From Sva-25 sp039714995 (lineage in GTDB: Bacteria > Pseudomonadota > Gammaproteobacteria > Chromatiales > Chromatiaceae): 18,115 nucleotides of DNA. The notes under the pieces are model-generated. The model saw only the letters and a list, made by a program, of their open reading frames with translations. It ran no database searches and was not told the DNA's origin. How positions within the stretch are numbered: position 1 is the first letter of the stretch; the number at the start of each line of letters is the position of its first letter. The stretch is from positions 1 to 18,115 of the forward strand of contig JBDLII010000025.1 in assembly GCA_039714995.1 (NCBI GenBank), in the 5' to 3' direction. Position numbers and translations under genes: made by a program. Positions 1-8,488 of this stretch are shown here, piece by piece.

Positions 1-110
1 CCCGGGACCATGGCCCGCGATGCGGCAACATCGGAAGTCAATGCATAGGGAATGATGCCGGGATCACAGTTTGTGTAGAGTTCATCCGGTTTGAGCGGTA
101 TTGCGGTCAT
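1..110 (-). CDS. Lon-related ATP-dependent protease, N-terminal fragment (cut by window edge)
   Basis: Only the first 36 codons lie in the window. They read leftwards from an ATG at 110, preceded on the minus strand by a CGGGAG-type ribosome binding site. The peptide begins MTAIPLKPDELYTNCDPGII and continues with an IPYALTSDVA segment. An opening of the form LxPxxLxxxCDPxxxPF is typical, from memory, of the Lon-related putative ATP-dependent proteases (AAA_32 plus Lon protease domain), whose members are about 800 residues long. The ATPase and Ser-Lys protease regions are outside the window, so the call rests on the N-terminus alone. The gene is divergent from the methyltransferase-like gene at 276, and the two share a 165-bp promoter region. 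Confidence 0.55.
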   Translation of the reverse strand, partial: MTAIPLKPDELYTNCDPGIIPYALTSDVAASRAMVP

Positions 111-205
111 GCTGGCTCCCGTAGAGAAAATCACGTTACACGCTTTTTCATCTATTTTGCCACAGGCAGATGGAGTGAACCCTGAAGCTTTTTTGCTGCG
201 TGAGG

Positions 206-234
206 TTGACCACCCCGCTGCAAGCGCTTAACCT
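206..234 (+). promoter_or_regulatory. Possible sigma70-type promoter for the methyltransferase-like gene
   Basis: TTGACC at 206-211 matches the -35 consensus at five of six positions. It is 17 nt from TAACCT at 229-234, a weak -10 with three of six matches. This lies about 40 nt upstream of the ATG at 276 in the divergent gap. The spacing is good but the -10 is poor, so this is only a candidate. Confidence 0.25.
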
Positions 235-275
235 TCGTGCTGTGATGAAGTTCAAGGTACATTGAGGCGGTAAAC

Positions 276-926
276 ATGAATCAGGAACAGGCCAGGTTTA
301 ACATGATCGAGCAGCAGATTCGTCCATGGAATGTCGATGATGACGACGTACTGAAGATCATGCAGCAGATCCCGCGGGAGGATTTTGTACCGGATAATTT
401 CAAGGCTCTCGCCTTTGCCGATATCAAAATACCACTGGCCGATGGCCAGCAGATGATGGAGCCGAAGGTCGAGGCGCGCCTGCTGCAGGCTTTGCGGATC
501 AAACCGGGAGACAAGGTCCTCGAAGTTGGCACCGGCAGCGGCTATCTCACTGCCTGTCTCGATTGGCTCAGCGACGAAGTCACCTCCATCGAGATTCACG
601 AGCAGCTCTCCCAACAGGCGCGGCAGCATCTTGAAGCGATGGGCATTAGTGATGCCCGGCTGCTTGTTGGTGATGCCTTTGATACCGCACCGGATGAGAA
701 ATTTGATGTCATTGCCGTCACCGGCAGCCTCCCTGCCGGGAGCGACCACTTTGAAAAGCTGCTGACCGTCGGCGGGCGCCTGTTTCAGGTTGTTGGCGTC
801 GGCGCCTCCTCGACGGCGCAGCTGATCACCCGCGTGCGCGAAGAGGCTTTTCGGCGTGAGAACCTCTTTGAGACCGAGATTGCCCCGCTGGAGAATGCGC
901 CGCAGGTTGAAGCCTTCGTGTTTTGA
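276..926 (+). CDS. Protein-L-isoaspartate O-methyltransferase family protein (diverged paralogue)
   Basis: A 216-residue class I SAM-dependent methyltransferase of the PIMT (Pcm) family, probably cytoplasmic. SAM-binding motif I is clear at residues 81-90 (VLEVGTGSGY), followed by an acidic post-I region (SIEIHE, 104-109) and VGDAF at 131-135. The N-terminus (NMIEQQIRP at 9-17, VPREDFVP-like at 32-39) matches the family. The ATG at 276 has a GAGGCGG ribosome binding site at 264-270. The family's usual substrate-loop signature GQ(T/S)IS is replaced here by GQQMMEP (57-63), and the usual VTAAP-type motif by AVTGSLP (147-153). It therefore belongs to the subgroup of Pcm-like proteins often found beside tolC rather than to canonical repair Pcm. 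Repair of isoaspartyl residues should not be assumed, and the substrate is unknown. It is divergent from the Lon-related gene and convergent with the DUF374 gene. Confidence 0.85.
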   Translation: MNQEQARFNMIEQQIRPWNVDDDDVLKIMQQIPREDFVPDNFKALAFADIKIPLADGQQMMEPKVEARLLQALRIKPGDKVLEVGTGSGYLTACLDWLSDEVTSIEIHEQLSQQARQHLEAMGISDARLLVGDAFDTAPDEKFDVIAVTGSLPAGSDHFEKLLTVGGRLFQVVGVGASSTAQLITRVREEAFRRENLFETEIAPLENAPQVEAFVF

Positions 927-1014
927 TCAATTGATACGCCTCGCTACTCTCTACACACTATATTTGCACTTTATTTCAATATGTTATCTACGTTTTATAA
1001 TCTAACATATTAAC

Positions 1015-1199
1015 AATATTCGTAACTGTTCAGCATCTTGTCATTTCAGCTGACAAGTCACTGCTATTGGGTGTATCTGGAGGAAACGTCGGAGGCATGG
1101 ATGCCGACGCGAGCCTACATGGAGGTAATTACGGCGTTTTCCGGAAGATATACCCAATAGCAGTGACGTTCCCGAATATGCTGAATAGTTACCAATATT
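1015..1199. repeat. Long imperfect inverted repeat (MITE-like palindromic element)
   Basis: A 185-bp element in the 337-bp convergent gap between 926 and 1264. Its left arm (about 1015-1092) is inversely repeated by its right arm (about 1131-1199). The outer blocks AATATT-N-GTAACT-N-TTCAGCAT (1015-1034 and its complement at 1180-1199) and the inner block CACTGCTATTGGGT are shared with few mismatches. A core of about 38 bp containing GGCATGGATGCC and GAGCCTACATGGAGGTA separates the arms. Transcribed from either side it would form a long hairpin, so it could act as a bidirectional terminator for the two converging genes. No clear target duplication was seen. The rest of the gap (927-1014, 1200-1263) is AT-rich with no gene or clear T-tract terminator. 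Confidence 0.8.
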
Positions 1200-1263
1200 C
1201 TCAAGAAATAAAGTCTGATCCCTATTTCGTGATGACGGGAAAGGCGATTCTTTCAGGGTTTTC

Positions 1264-1914
1264 TTAAGTATTTCCCAGTGCCTGCTCAGCCCGTTCCACA
1301 TTCTGCTGCATCAACTCTTCGACTTCGGCGATGACGCCTGCTTCATCCTGCTTGAGCCTCTGCCTGTCGACAACATAGGGGGCACCGACGGCGCCAATCA
1401 CCCGGCTGAACGGCTTGGGAAGTCGGTGCCTGTCCCATGAGGGAAAGACCCACTCCCTGCTGGCTACCACATGGAACGGGACAATAGGGCTTCCTGCCAG
1501 CAGGCTGATATAGAGCACTCCGCTCTGCAGTTGGCGCAGCGGACCGCGTGGGCCGTCCGGCGTAATCGCGGCAAGATGCCCCTCCTTCAGCAGCCTCACC
1601 ATCGCCTTGACGGCTTTCGCTCCACCCCTGGAGGCAGAACCTCGAACCGGGATATTGCCGAACAGCCTGATGCCCCTGGCAATGATCTCTCCATCCTTGC
1701 TATCGCTCGCCATCATTGCAACCTTGTCATTACGTTTAGCCCACACCGCCGTTGCCGTATTTTCGTGCCAGGCGGTATAGATCCAGGTTTTCCCCTGCTG
1801 CTTCAGCGGCTCCTCGACCTCCCGGCCGATGAATGTGACCCGGCAGCTGAGCATGATCAGGCTTACCACGACTTTATAGAGCCAGGGAATCAGAAACAGC
1901 TTGAGGCGCTTCAT
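1264..1914 (-). CDS. DUF374 family lysophospholipid acyltransferase-like protein
   Basis: A 216-residue protein of the DUF374 branch of the lysophospholipid/lipid A acyltransferase superfamily. Visible features are an N-terminal hydrophobic segment (about 5-25), the histidine box WHENTATA (49-56, catalytic His50), RGSASRGG (91-98) and TPDGPRGP (118-125). The last two are the family's acceptor/phosphate-binding blocks. The usual HX4D aspartate is not conserved at this box (H-ENTA-T), as is normal for DUF374. The ATG at 1914 overlaps the waaA stop codon by 4 bp (ATGA), so the two are translationally coupled. This context suggests transfer of an acyl group to Kdo-lipid A or a related envelope lipid on the inner face of the inner membrane. 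The substrate is inferred, not shown. Confidence 0.88.
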   Translation of the reverse strand: MKRLKLFLIPWLYKVVVSLIMLSCRVTFIGREVEEPLKQQGKTWIYTAWHENTATAVWAKRNDKVAMMASDSKDGEIIARGIRLFGNIPVRGSASRGGAKAVKAMVRLLKEGHLAAITPDGPRGPLRQLQSGVLYISLLAGSPIVPFHVVASREWVFPSWDRHRLPKPFSRVIGAVGAPYVVDRQRLKQDEAGVIAEVEELMQQNVERAEQALGNT

Positions 1915-3182
1915 GATTTACTGTGCAGCAGACCACTGACGACAGCGGAAACGCAATCCAGCGCACCCTGGTTTTCCTCGACCACGCCGATGCCCGCCTG
2001 CCCCATGGCGTGACGCTTGTCGGCATCATCAAAAATCTGCTCCAGTGCTTGCAGCAAAGCGTTCTCATCATCAACCTGCTGCAAGGCGCCGTTACTCTTC
2101 AATAGAGCCGTGATGGACAGGAAGTTGGTCATGTGCGGTCCCACGATAACAGGCAGTCCCAGGGATGCCGGCTCGAGAATATTATGCCCCCCGACCGGCG
2201 CCAGGCTGCCACCGACAAATGCGATATCGGCGGCGGCATAAAAGACCGTCAGTTCGCCCATGGTATCGCCGAGAAAGACCGAGATATCGGGTTTGCATAC
2301 CCGAATGTCGGAACGCCTTGACCAGGTCAGAGCGGATTTCTCGATCATCGCCGCGACCGAGTCAAAGCGTTCAGGATGTCGGGGAGTCAGGATCAGCAAC
2401 GCATCCGCGTAAAGCTCTGTAAGCTGCCGGTGCACGCGCAGCACCATCTCCTCTTCTCCGGCATGGGTGCTGGCTGCAATCCATACCGGCCGTTCAGCGC
2501 CGCAGGCTGCTTTCAACAGCGCCCCTTGTTCGCGGACACTGGCCGGGATGCGCACATCAAATTTGATGCTGCCGCACAGATGAACATCCGCTTCGGCGGC
2601 CCCCAGGTCGATAAACCGCTGCGCATCGGCCGCATGCTGTACCGCGATCGCGCTGAAGGAGCGCAGGGCCTCACGCGTCATCGCGGCTGCGCGGGCATAG
2701 CCTTTCGCCGATTTGGCCGACAGGCGCGCATTGGCCAGCACCACCGGCAGCGCCCTGCGTTTGCAGACGTTCAGTAGATTGGGCCAGATCTCGGTCTCCA
2801 TGATGATCAAGAGCCGCGGCTGCAGTCGCTTGAGCACGCGCTCGATGGCGTTCGGCAGATCGAGTGGAAAATAGAGATGCGCCACCTCCTGCTGATAGAG
2901 TTCCCTGACCCGGTCAGCACCGGTCGGCGTAGTCGTGGAGATGACGATTGCAGTATCCGGATACTGCTCCTTCAACCAGCGCACCAGCGGCTGGGTCGCC
3001 TGGGATTCACCAACGGAGACGGCATGTATCCAGATGCACCTTTCAGGGATTTGCTGCGAAATCAAGCCAAAGCGCTCTCCGATGCGCTGGCGGTAACCGG
3101 GATTTTTTGCACCGCGCAGCCACAACCGCAACACCAGCAACGGCGATAGCAGATAGAGTAACGCTGTATAGAGTCGTCTCAC
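1911..3182 (-). CDS. waaA: 3-deoxy-D-manno-octulosonic acid (Kdo) transferase
   Basis: WaaA (KdtA) transfers Kdo from CMP-Kdo to lipid IVA at the inner membrane, the first step of LPS core assembly. It is a GT30 enzyme with two Rossmann domains. From the GTG at 3182 the product is 423 residues, close to E. coli WaaA (425). It starts VRRLYTALLYLLSPLLVLRL, the family's usual membrane-anchoring N-terminus. Seen next are GERFG (35-39, whose Glu is the catalytic base in the Aquifex enzyme), WIHAVSVGE, and toward the C-terminus GGHNILEPA with PVIVGPHMTNF. The reading frame stays open to 3260, but the extra 26 residues do not resemble the family. The GTG has AGGA eight bases upstream, so it was preferred. 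The gene overlaps the DUF374 gene by 4 bp and is divergent from tamA. One or two Kdo additions cannot be told apart from sequence. Confidence 0.95.
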   Translation of the reverse strand: MRRLYTALLYLLSPLLVLRLWLRGAKNPGYRQRIGERFGLISQQIPERCIWIHAVSVGESQATQPLVRWLKEQYPDTAIVISTTTPTGADRVRELYQQEVAHLYFPLDLPNAIERVLKRLQPRLLIIMETEIWPNLLNVCKRRALPVVLANARLSAKSAKGYARAAAMTREALRSFSAIAVQHAADAQRFIDLGAAEADVHLCGSIKFDVRIPASVREQGALLKAACGAERPVWIAASTHAGEEEMVLRVHRQLTELYADALLILTPRHPERFDSVAAMIEKSALTWSRRSDIRVCKPDISVFLGDTMGELTVFYAAADIAFVGGSLAPVGGHNILEPASLGLPVIVGPHMTNFLSITALLKSNGALQQVDDENALLQALEQIFDDADKRHAMGQAGIGVVEENQGALDCVSAVVSGLLHSKS

Positions 3183-3222
3183 CTGTTGATCCTGGAGGCA
3201 TTGATAGAGAACAAGCAGAATA

Positions 3223-3278
3223 ATGTTAGCATGAAAGTTGTTTAAAACACTGTTTTTCAATGAAAATCATGTTAAAAT
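3223..3278. promoter_or_regulatory. Divergent promoter candidates between waaA and tamA
   Basis: The 150-bp gap 3183-3332 separates two divergent operons. On the minus strand an extended -10 TGCTAACAT occupies 3231-3223, about 40 nt upstream of the waaA GTG. On the plus strand an extended -10 TGTTAAAAT ends at 3278, about 55 nt upstream of tamA. Neither has a convincing -35 at 16-18 nt, so both are candidates that rely on the TGn extension. Confidence 0.3.
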
Positions 3279-3332
3279 ATGTTCGAAATTTCGTTGCATC
3301 ATTGCCTACACCCCCATTTGACCAAGCCGTAA

Positions 3333-5078
3333 ATGATGAAGCTTTCGATGAAATACTGGCTTGGAGCACCCTCTCTCATTCTCATACTTTCCCTTGCCAG
3401 CAAGATTGCTGTCGGTGGAAACAAAATCACGGTTAATGGCGTCGAAGGGCCCCTGGAGGAGAATATCCGCCAGCATCTCACCCTCTCTGAACGTCAATGC
3501 GATGCGCCGCAATGGCGTTTGCAGGCAGCCCGGGAGGATGCCGAGGGGGAGATCATCCAGGCGCTCCAGGCGCTGGGCTACTACGATCCCAGCATCAACA
3601 CCGGCGAGCTCCTGCATGATGACGACTGCTGGAGCATCAGCTTCGACATCACGCCCGGCAAACCCGTGCGCATCCGCGGGATTCACATCAAGTTCGAGCA
3701 GGATGCGGCAACGGACAATCACTTCAGGGAGATCCGCAAAGAGCTGCCCGCCATCGAGGGAGAGATCCTCAACCACGGCAACTATACCAGCAGCAAGGAG
3801 GCTGTACAGACCCTGGCCCTGGAACGCGGCTACTTTGATGCCGAGCTGACTGAACATCAGCTGCTGGTCGACCCCGAGCATCACAGCGCGGAGATCAGGC
3901 TGACACTGGCCAGCGGTTCGCGCTATCGTTTTGGCAGCGTCAACATCAGCAGCGACACCATCGACCAGGAGCTGCTCGAGCGCCTGGTGACCATCACGCC
4001 CGACGGACTCTACTCCAGTGATGAGATCTACCAGTTTCAGCAGTCCCTGAATGACAGCGGCTATTTCGACTCCGCCGCCATCAGGGAGCAACACGACAGG
4101 GAGCAGCATACCGTCAACCTGGACGTCACCCTGACACCACGCAAAAAGCATGCTATCGGTTTCGGCATCGGCGCCTCGACAGATGCCGGGCTGCGCGTCA
4201 GCTCCAACTATGAAAACCGCTACGTCAACAGCAGGGGGCACAATTTCAAAAGCCGCATCAGGGTCGATCTGCTCGGCATCAACCTGGATGCGCTCTACTC
4301 GATTCCGCTGCAGAACCCCACCAGGGAGTGGTTCAGCTTTATGGGACAGATCGAAAGCGTCGAGACCAATTCCAGTGAACGCAACACCGCCAGGGCGGGT
4401 ATTCGCATGACCAAGTTGCGCAGCCATGACTGGCTGGAGACGCGCTACCTGACCCTCAAGAGTGAGGAGTACGTGATTGACAATGAACCCGGCAGGGCCA
4501 TGCCTTTGATCCCCGGAGTCAGCTGGACGCGCATCCGCAAGGATGGCCAGCAACGTATCCACAAGGGAGAGAGGCTTCACCTGGAGTTCAGGGGAGCCGT
4601 GCATGACTTTTCCGAAGGTTCGCCATTCTTCCAGGCCATCGCTTCCGGAAACTGGATCAACTCGCCCTGGGACAAGGGACGCTTCATCAGCCGCCTGGAC
4701 CTTGGATTGACCCTGGTCGATGACGTCAATAACCTGGCGGCGTCCGACCGCTTTTTCACCGGCGGAGACACCAGCATCCGCGGCTATGAATACCAGGACC
4801 TGGGGCCGGTCAATGCACGCAACAATGTCACCGGCGGAGAGCACCTGGCGGTGGCAAGCCTGGAGTATGAACACTACCTCGACAAGGGGTGGTCGCTAGC
4901 CGCCTTCGTCGATAGCGGAAACGCCTTCAATAATGGCGCCTTCTCTGCAAAGACCGGTATTGGAGTGGGCGTGCGCTGGCTCTCTCCACTCGGGCCGATC
5001 AAGGTCGACCTGGCCCATCCGCTGGATGACGATGAGACTGATGTGCGCTTTGTATTCAGAATGGGGCCGGAGTTTTGA
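3333..5078 (+). CDS. tamA: Autotransporter/translocation assembly module outer-membrane protein TamA
   Basis: A 581-residue Omp85-family protein (E. coli TamA is 577). It pairs with TamB in the TAM complex, which helps insert some outer-membrane proteins and, with TamB, contributes to phospholipid traffic between membranes. A hydrophobic N-terminal segment (about 9-27) serves as signal peptide. Three POTRA-like repeats follow (about 30-270), each ending in a GYYD/GYFD-type turn (ALGYYDPSI, ERGYFDAEL, DSGYFDSAA). The beta-barrel runs from about 275 to the end. The loop-6 motif is IRGYEY (R483, G484), within GGDTSIRGY. The last residue is Phe, as in most outer-membrane barrels. ATGs lie at 3333, 3336 and 3348, none with a strong Shine-Dalgarno, so the start may be a few codons off. 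tamB begins 2 bp after the stop. Confidence 0.93.
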   Translation: MMKLSMKYWLGAPSLILILSLASKIAVGGNKITVNGVEGPLEENIRQHLTLSERQCDAPQWRLQAAREDAEGEIIQALQALGYYDPSINTGELLHDDDCWSISFDITPGKPVRIRGIHIKFEQDAATDNHFREIRKELPAIEGEILNHGNYTSSKEAVQTLALERGYFDAELTEHQLLVDPEHHSAEIRLTLASGSRYRFGSVNISSDTIDQELLERLVTITPDGLYSSDEIYQFQQSLNDSGYFDSAAIREQHDREQHTVNLDVTLTPRKKHAIGFGIGASTDAGLRVSSNYENRYVNSRGHNFKSRIRVDLLGINLDALYSIPLQNPTREWFSFMGQIESVETNSSERNTARAGIRMTKLRSHDWLETRYLTLKSEEYVIDNEPGRAMPLIPGVSWTRIRKDGQQRIHKGERLHLEFRGAVHDFSEGSPFFQAIASGNWINSPWDKGRFISRLDLGLTLVDDVNNLAASDRFFTGGDTSIRGYEYQDLGPVNARNNVTGGEHLAVASLEYEHYLDKGWSLAAFVDSGNAFNNGAFSAKTGIGVGVRWLSPLGPIKVDLAHPLDDDETDVRFVFRMGPEF

Positions 5079-5080
5079 GT

Positions 5081-8000
5081 ATGCTGCGATGGTTTATGCG
5101 GCGCATCAAACGCTTTGTGCTGCTGCTGTTGCTTATCCTCCTGCTGATCCCCGTCACTCTCTGGAGCCTGGCGTCGACGGAGGGCGGCAGCCGCTGGTTG
5201 ATCAATACCGGCCTGCGCCTGCTGCCGCTGGAGCTGTCGGTTCAGCAGGTCGAAGGCACCCTGCTGAACTCCCTGACCCTGAAGAGCGTGGATTTCAATG
5301 CACCGCCGCACCGGGGGTCTGTGAAAACGGCTCACCTGCAGTGGCGGCCCGCAGCGCTGCTGAAGCGAAAACTTCACATCAATCTCTTCACTGTCGATGG
5401 TCTCTCCGTCGACATTGGTGAAACCGAGAGCGACGCAGAAACGACTGAAATTCCGCAACTGCCGCTGGCAATTGACATCGACAGGGCGGTGCTGAGCAAC
5501 AGCCTGGTCACCCTGCATGGCAAACCGCATCCGCTCGAAGCCGTTGAACTCAGCGCCCATACAGTCGACAACCAGCTTGTCGTGGAATCCCTGAGCCTCT
5601 CGGCTGAACCACTCGAGCAGGCTAGTCTGAATGGAAACATCTCGCTTCTTGCCCCCCACCCGCTCAAACTCTCACTGGCCTGGGAGGCAGAACTTGCCGG
5701 GACAGGAACGCTGAAGGGAGAAGGCTTGCTGCAGGGAGACCTCGATGCCCTGAGTCTTGACCACCGCATCACCGCACCTTTCTCCCTCAACACCAGCGGA
5801 AAGATTGTCCCCGGAGAAGCACCACAGATAGATCTCCGGGGAGAGTGGCAGGATCTCTCCTGGCCTCCCGGTGATGCAGCGGAGTATCTCAGTCCACAGG
5901 GGGAGTTCACAATCACCGGATCAACGGATGACTACCAGGTGAATATCTCAGCTCCGGTCAACGGTGCTGCCCTGCCGGAGAGCGTGATCTCAATGACCGC
6001 CAGTGGCGACACCCAGGGTTTGCAGCTCTCGCCGCTGGTTATTGAACTGCTCAACGGCAGGCTGACGGCAACGGGAGACATCAGCTGGAGCGACACTCCG
6101 GCATGGGATCTGCAAATTGCCGCCGAGAAGATCGAACCGCAGCGGCAGTGGCCCGACTACGCCGGGCTCCTCTCCGCCAGAGCCGTCCTCAAGGGCAGGA
6201 TCAGCGAGACCGGCCCCGAAACAGAGATGGAGATCCGGGAGCTGTCAGGCTCCTTGCGCGACTACGACATCCATGGAGCAGGCAAGGCGCAATGGGCAGC
6301 CGGCAAGCTGAAAGTCGAGCAGCTGATGCTGCGGACAGGCGACAACCGGGCGCATCTCAACGGCGTCCTGGGAGAGAAACTGGACTTTGATTTCACGCTC
6401 GATGCACCACAGCTCGACCAGCTGTGGCCAACCTTCGACGGTACGCTGCAGGCAAGCGGCAAACTGCGGGGCACCCCGGACTCCCCGCTGGTGGAGATTC
6501 ATGGCAGCGGCGCCAAACTGGAACTCGGTCAATACGGCATTGACGCATTGAAAGCCGACGTAACCTGGGACCCGGCTGATCCATCCCGCTCCACGACCGA
6601 GCTGAAACTGGAGGGCGTCACCGCAGCCCAACAGCGCTTCAGCAAGCTGCTGCTCGAGGGACCGGGTAACCTGCAACAACACCAGCTGAAGCTGAACATT
6701 GCAGGCAGCCTGTTCAACCTGGCCATGCAGCTCGACGGGGGCTATGCTGAAAAACAGTGGTCCGGAGATCTCCTGAGCAGTACGCTTCAGATCGAGAATG
6801 CCGGCAGCTGGGAGCTGGCCGATGCGGTAGCCATAACCGCCGGCCCTGAACGGCTGGAGATCCAGAAGCACTGCTGGAAACAGCAGCAAGCCGAACTCTG
6901 CGCAGCGGGGAAATGGGAACAGCATGGCGGAATCGAGGCCGACGGCAAGCTGACGCGGCTGCCGCTTGCCCTGCTGCAGCCGCTGCTGCCTCCGGGAGAC
7001 AAGCTTGAAGGCCTGGTCTCCGGGCATTTCAGGGCGGGTGGCACACAGACGACGCCACAGCTGGATGTCGAGCTGGATGTGCCAACCGCCCGCTACCTGA
7101 CCGTCGCCGATGACGCCCAACCCGACATCGACCTGCGCAACGCAAAGGCCAGCGCCACACTGCAGTCAAACCTCCTGAAGAGCAGCTTCAGCTTCGATGT
7201 GCGCGCCAATGAGCAGGGCGCATGGGGGGAGTCGCAGGGAGAGCTGCAGCTGGACCTATCCGGGACGACCGCTCCGCTGAAAGGCCGCTTTACGCTCGAT
7301 TATCCCGACCTCTCGCCACTGCTGGCGCGCACACCGAAAATCCGCGCCGCCAGGGGTCGCCTGCAGCTGGAGGCCGATATCAACGGCACGGCAGCCTCTC
7401 CGGTGATTAACGGGGAGATGCATTTATCGGATGGGGGATTCTCCCTTCCCGACCTCAATCTTGACGTCAGCCAGATCTCCCTGCAGGCGAAATCCGACAG
7501 CAATGGCAAGCTCCAGGTCAGGGGAGAGGCATCTACAGGCAGAGGCAGTCTGCTGCTCGACGGCAATGCCTCGCTACGGGCCGACGAGGGCTTCCCCCTC
7601 GCTCTCAACATCCGCGGCCAGGATGTGCTGGTCTCACAGATCCCGGAAGCCGAGGTGATGATCTCCCCGGACCTGGCGCTCACCGGCAGCCTCAAACAAC
7701 TGGATCTGAGCGGCCGTATCGATATTCCCCTGGCGCGTATCGAACTTGACGAGGTGCCGCCCACGGCTGTCGATGTCTCCGCAGATACTGTCATCGTTCG
7801 CAAAGGCAAAAAGGTTCCGCGAAAAGATCAGCAGGAAGTCGTCATGGCGCTCAACAGCAACATCGAGGTGACACTGGGCGAAAAGGTGAGCTTCAAGGGG
7901 TTTGGTGTCACAACCGGTATCAGGGGCAGCCTGCTGGTCAGCAGTGAGGCGAAAAAGCCGGCTATCGGAAAGGGCCGTCTGTCTTTGTACGACGGCGTCT

Positions 8001-8434
8001 ACATGGCTTATGGCCATGATCTGAACATAGAACGCGGCAACTTTCTGTTCGACGGTCCCGTCGACAATCCCCGCCTGGACATCAGGGCCTTCCGCACCAA
8101 CACGTTTGACAATGTCAGGGCGGGAGTCGCCATTACCGGGAGTCTCAAGGATATCCAGACCAAGGTCTTTACCGAGCCGGAAAAATCGGAAACCGAGGCG
8201 CTCTCCTACCTGCTTGGCGGCGGCAGCACGTTCGGAGAGAGCAGCGTGGCGCTCGGCAGACACCTGACGCCGCGCCTCTATGTCGGCTATCTCCTCGGCC
8301 TGTTCGAATCATCGTCACTGCTGGTGATGCGCTACAAGCTGACGAAAAAACTGAGCCTCGAAACCACGTCCAGCGACGAGCAGAGCGTCGATCTCTACTA
8401 CAATATCGAAAAGGAGCACCTTTTCAAAAAATAA
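5081..8434 (+). CDS. tamB: Translocation/assembly module protein TamB (AsmA-like, DUF490)
   Basis: A 1117-residue inner-membrane-anchored periplasmic protein, somewhat shorter than E. coli TamB (1259). A basic start (MLRWFMRRIKR) precedes one membrane anchor (about 12-30, FVLLLLLILLLIPVTLW). A long beta-strand-rich region of alternating polar and hydrophobic residues follows, predicted from the family to form a lipid-carrying taco or groove. The C-terminal DUF490 domain covers roughly the last 330 residues and includes YDGVYMAYGHDLNIERGNF and DNPRLDIRAFR. That end contacts TamA. The ATG at 5081 is preferred over an in-frame TTG at 5075, because CGGAG (5067-5071) is nine bases from the ATG but only three from the TTG. 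The 2-bp gap from tamA indicates one operon. Confidence 0.93.
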   Translation: MLRWFMRRIKRFVLLLLLILLLIPVTLWSLASTEGGSRWLINTGLRLLPLELSVQQVEGTLLNSLTLKSVDFNAPPHRGSVKTAHLQWRPAALLKRKLHINLFTVDGLSVDIGETESDAETTEIPQLPLAIDIDRAVLSNSLVTLHGKPHPLEAVELSAHTVDNQLVVESLSLSAEPLEQASLNGNISLLAPHPLKLSLAWEAELAGTGTLKGEGLLQGDLDALSLDHRITAPFSLNTSGKIVPGEAPQIDLRGEWQDLSWPPGDAAEYLSPQGEFTITGSTDDYQVNISAPVNGAALPESVISMTASGDTQGLQLSPLVIELLNGRLTATGDISWSDTPAWDLQIAAEKIEPQRQWPDYAGLLSARAVLKGRISETGPETEMEIRELSGSLRDYDIHGAGKAQWAAGKLKVEQLMLRTGDNRAHLNGVLGEKLDFDFTLDAPQLDQLWPTFDGTLQASGKLRGTPDSPLVEIHGSGAKLELGQYGIDALKADVTWDPADPSRSTTELKLEGVTAAQQRFSKLLLEGPGNLQQHQLKLNIAGSLFNLAMQLDGGYAEKQWSGDLLSSTLQIENAGSWELADAVAITAGPERLEIQKHCWKQQQAELCAAGKWEQHGGIEADGKLTRLPLALLQPLLPPGDKLEGLVSGHFRAGGTQTTPQLDVELDVPTARYLTVADDAQPDIDLRNAKASATLQSNLLKSSFSFDVRANEQGAWGESQGELQLDLSGTTAPLKGRFTLDYPDLSPLLARTPKIRAARGRLQLEADINGTAASPVINGEMHLSDGGFSLPDLNLDVSQISLQAKSDSNGKLQVRGEASTGRGSLLLDGNASLRADEGFPLALNIRGQDVLVSQIPEAEVMISPDLALTGSLKQLDLSGRIDIPLARIELDEVPPTAVDVSADTVIVRKGKKVPRKDQQEVVMALNSNIEVTLGEKVSFKGFGVTTGIRGSLLVSSEAKKPAIGKGRLSLYDGVYMAYGHDLNIERGNFLFDGPVDNPRLDIRAFRTNTFDNVRAGVAITGSLKDIQTKVFTEPEKSETEALSYLLGGGSTFGESSVALGRHLTPRLYVGYLLGLFESSSLLVMRYKLTKKLSLETTSSDEQSVDLYYNIEKEHLFKK

Positions 8435-8471
8435 CGGGCTCGGAACACAGTTTCGGCTACTATATAGAACC

Positions 8472-8488
8472 AATTACGATCTGACCCC
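8472..8488. repeat. AATTACGATCTGACCCC motif, possible fragment of a dispersed repeat
   Basis: The 73-bp gap between tamB and the sucrose synthase gene contains AATTACGATCTGACCCC followed by a run of T. Its complement GGGGTCAGATCGTAATT resembles, from memory, a sequence found near REP-associated (RAYT-type) transposase elements in many Gammaproteobacteria. No transposase or partner copy is present in this window, so it is at most a remnant. It lies only about 10 bp upstream of the ribosome binding site of the next gene. Confidence 0.3.

Noticed and set aside
3183..3260. N-terminal extension of waaA by 26 codons
   Set aside because: The extra residues do not match the family and would move the membrane anchor inward. 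The GTG at 3182 has a better ribosome binding site and gives the normal length.
3306..4874. Open frame of 522 codons on the minus strand
   Set aside because: It lies wholly antisense to tamA, whose Omp85 motifs are clear. Its composition (V, A, D and Q rich, no motifs) is that of a GC-rich antisense shadow.
4874..5659. Open frame of 261 codons on the minus strand across the tamA-tamB junction
   Set aside because: It overlaps two well-supported genes, is Q-rich and motif-free, and has no ribosome binding site of note.
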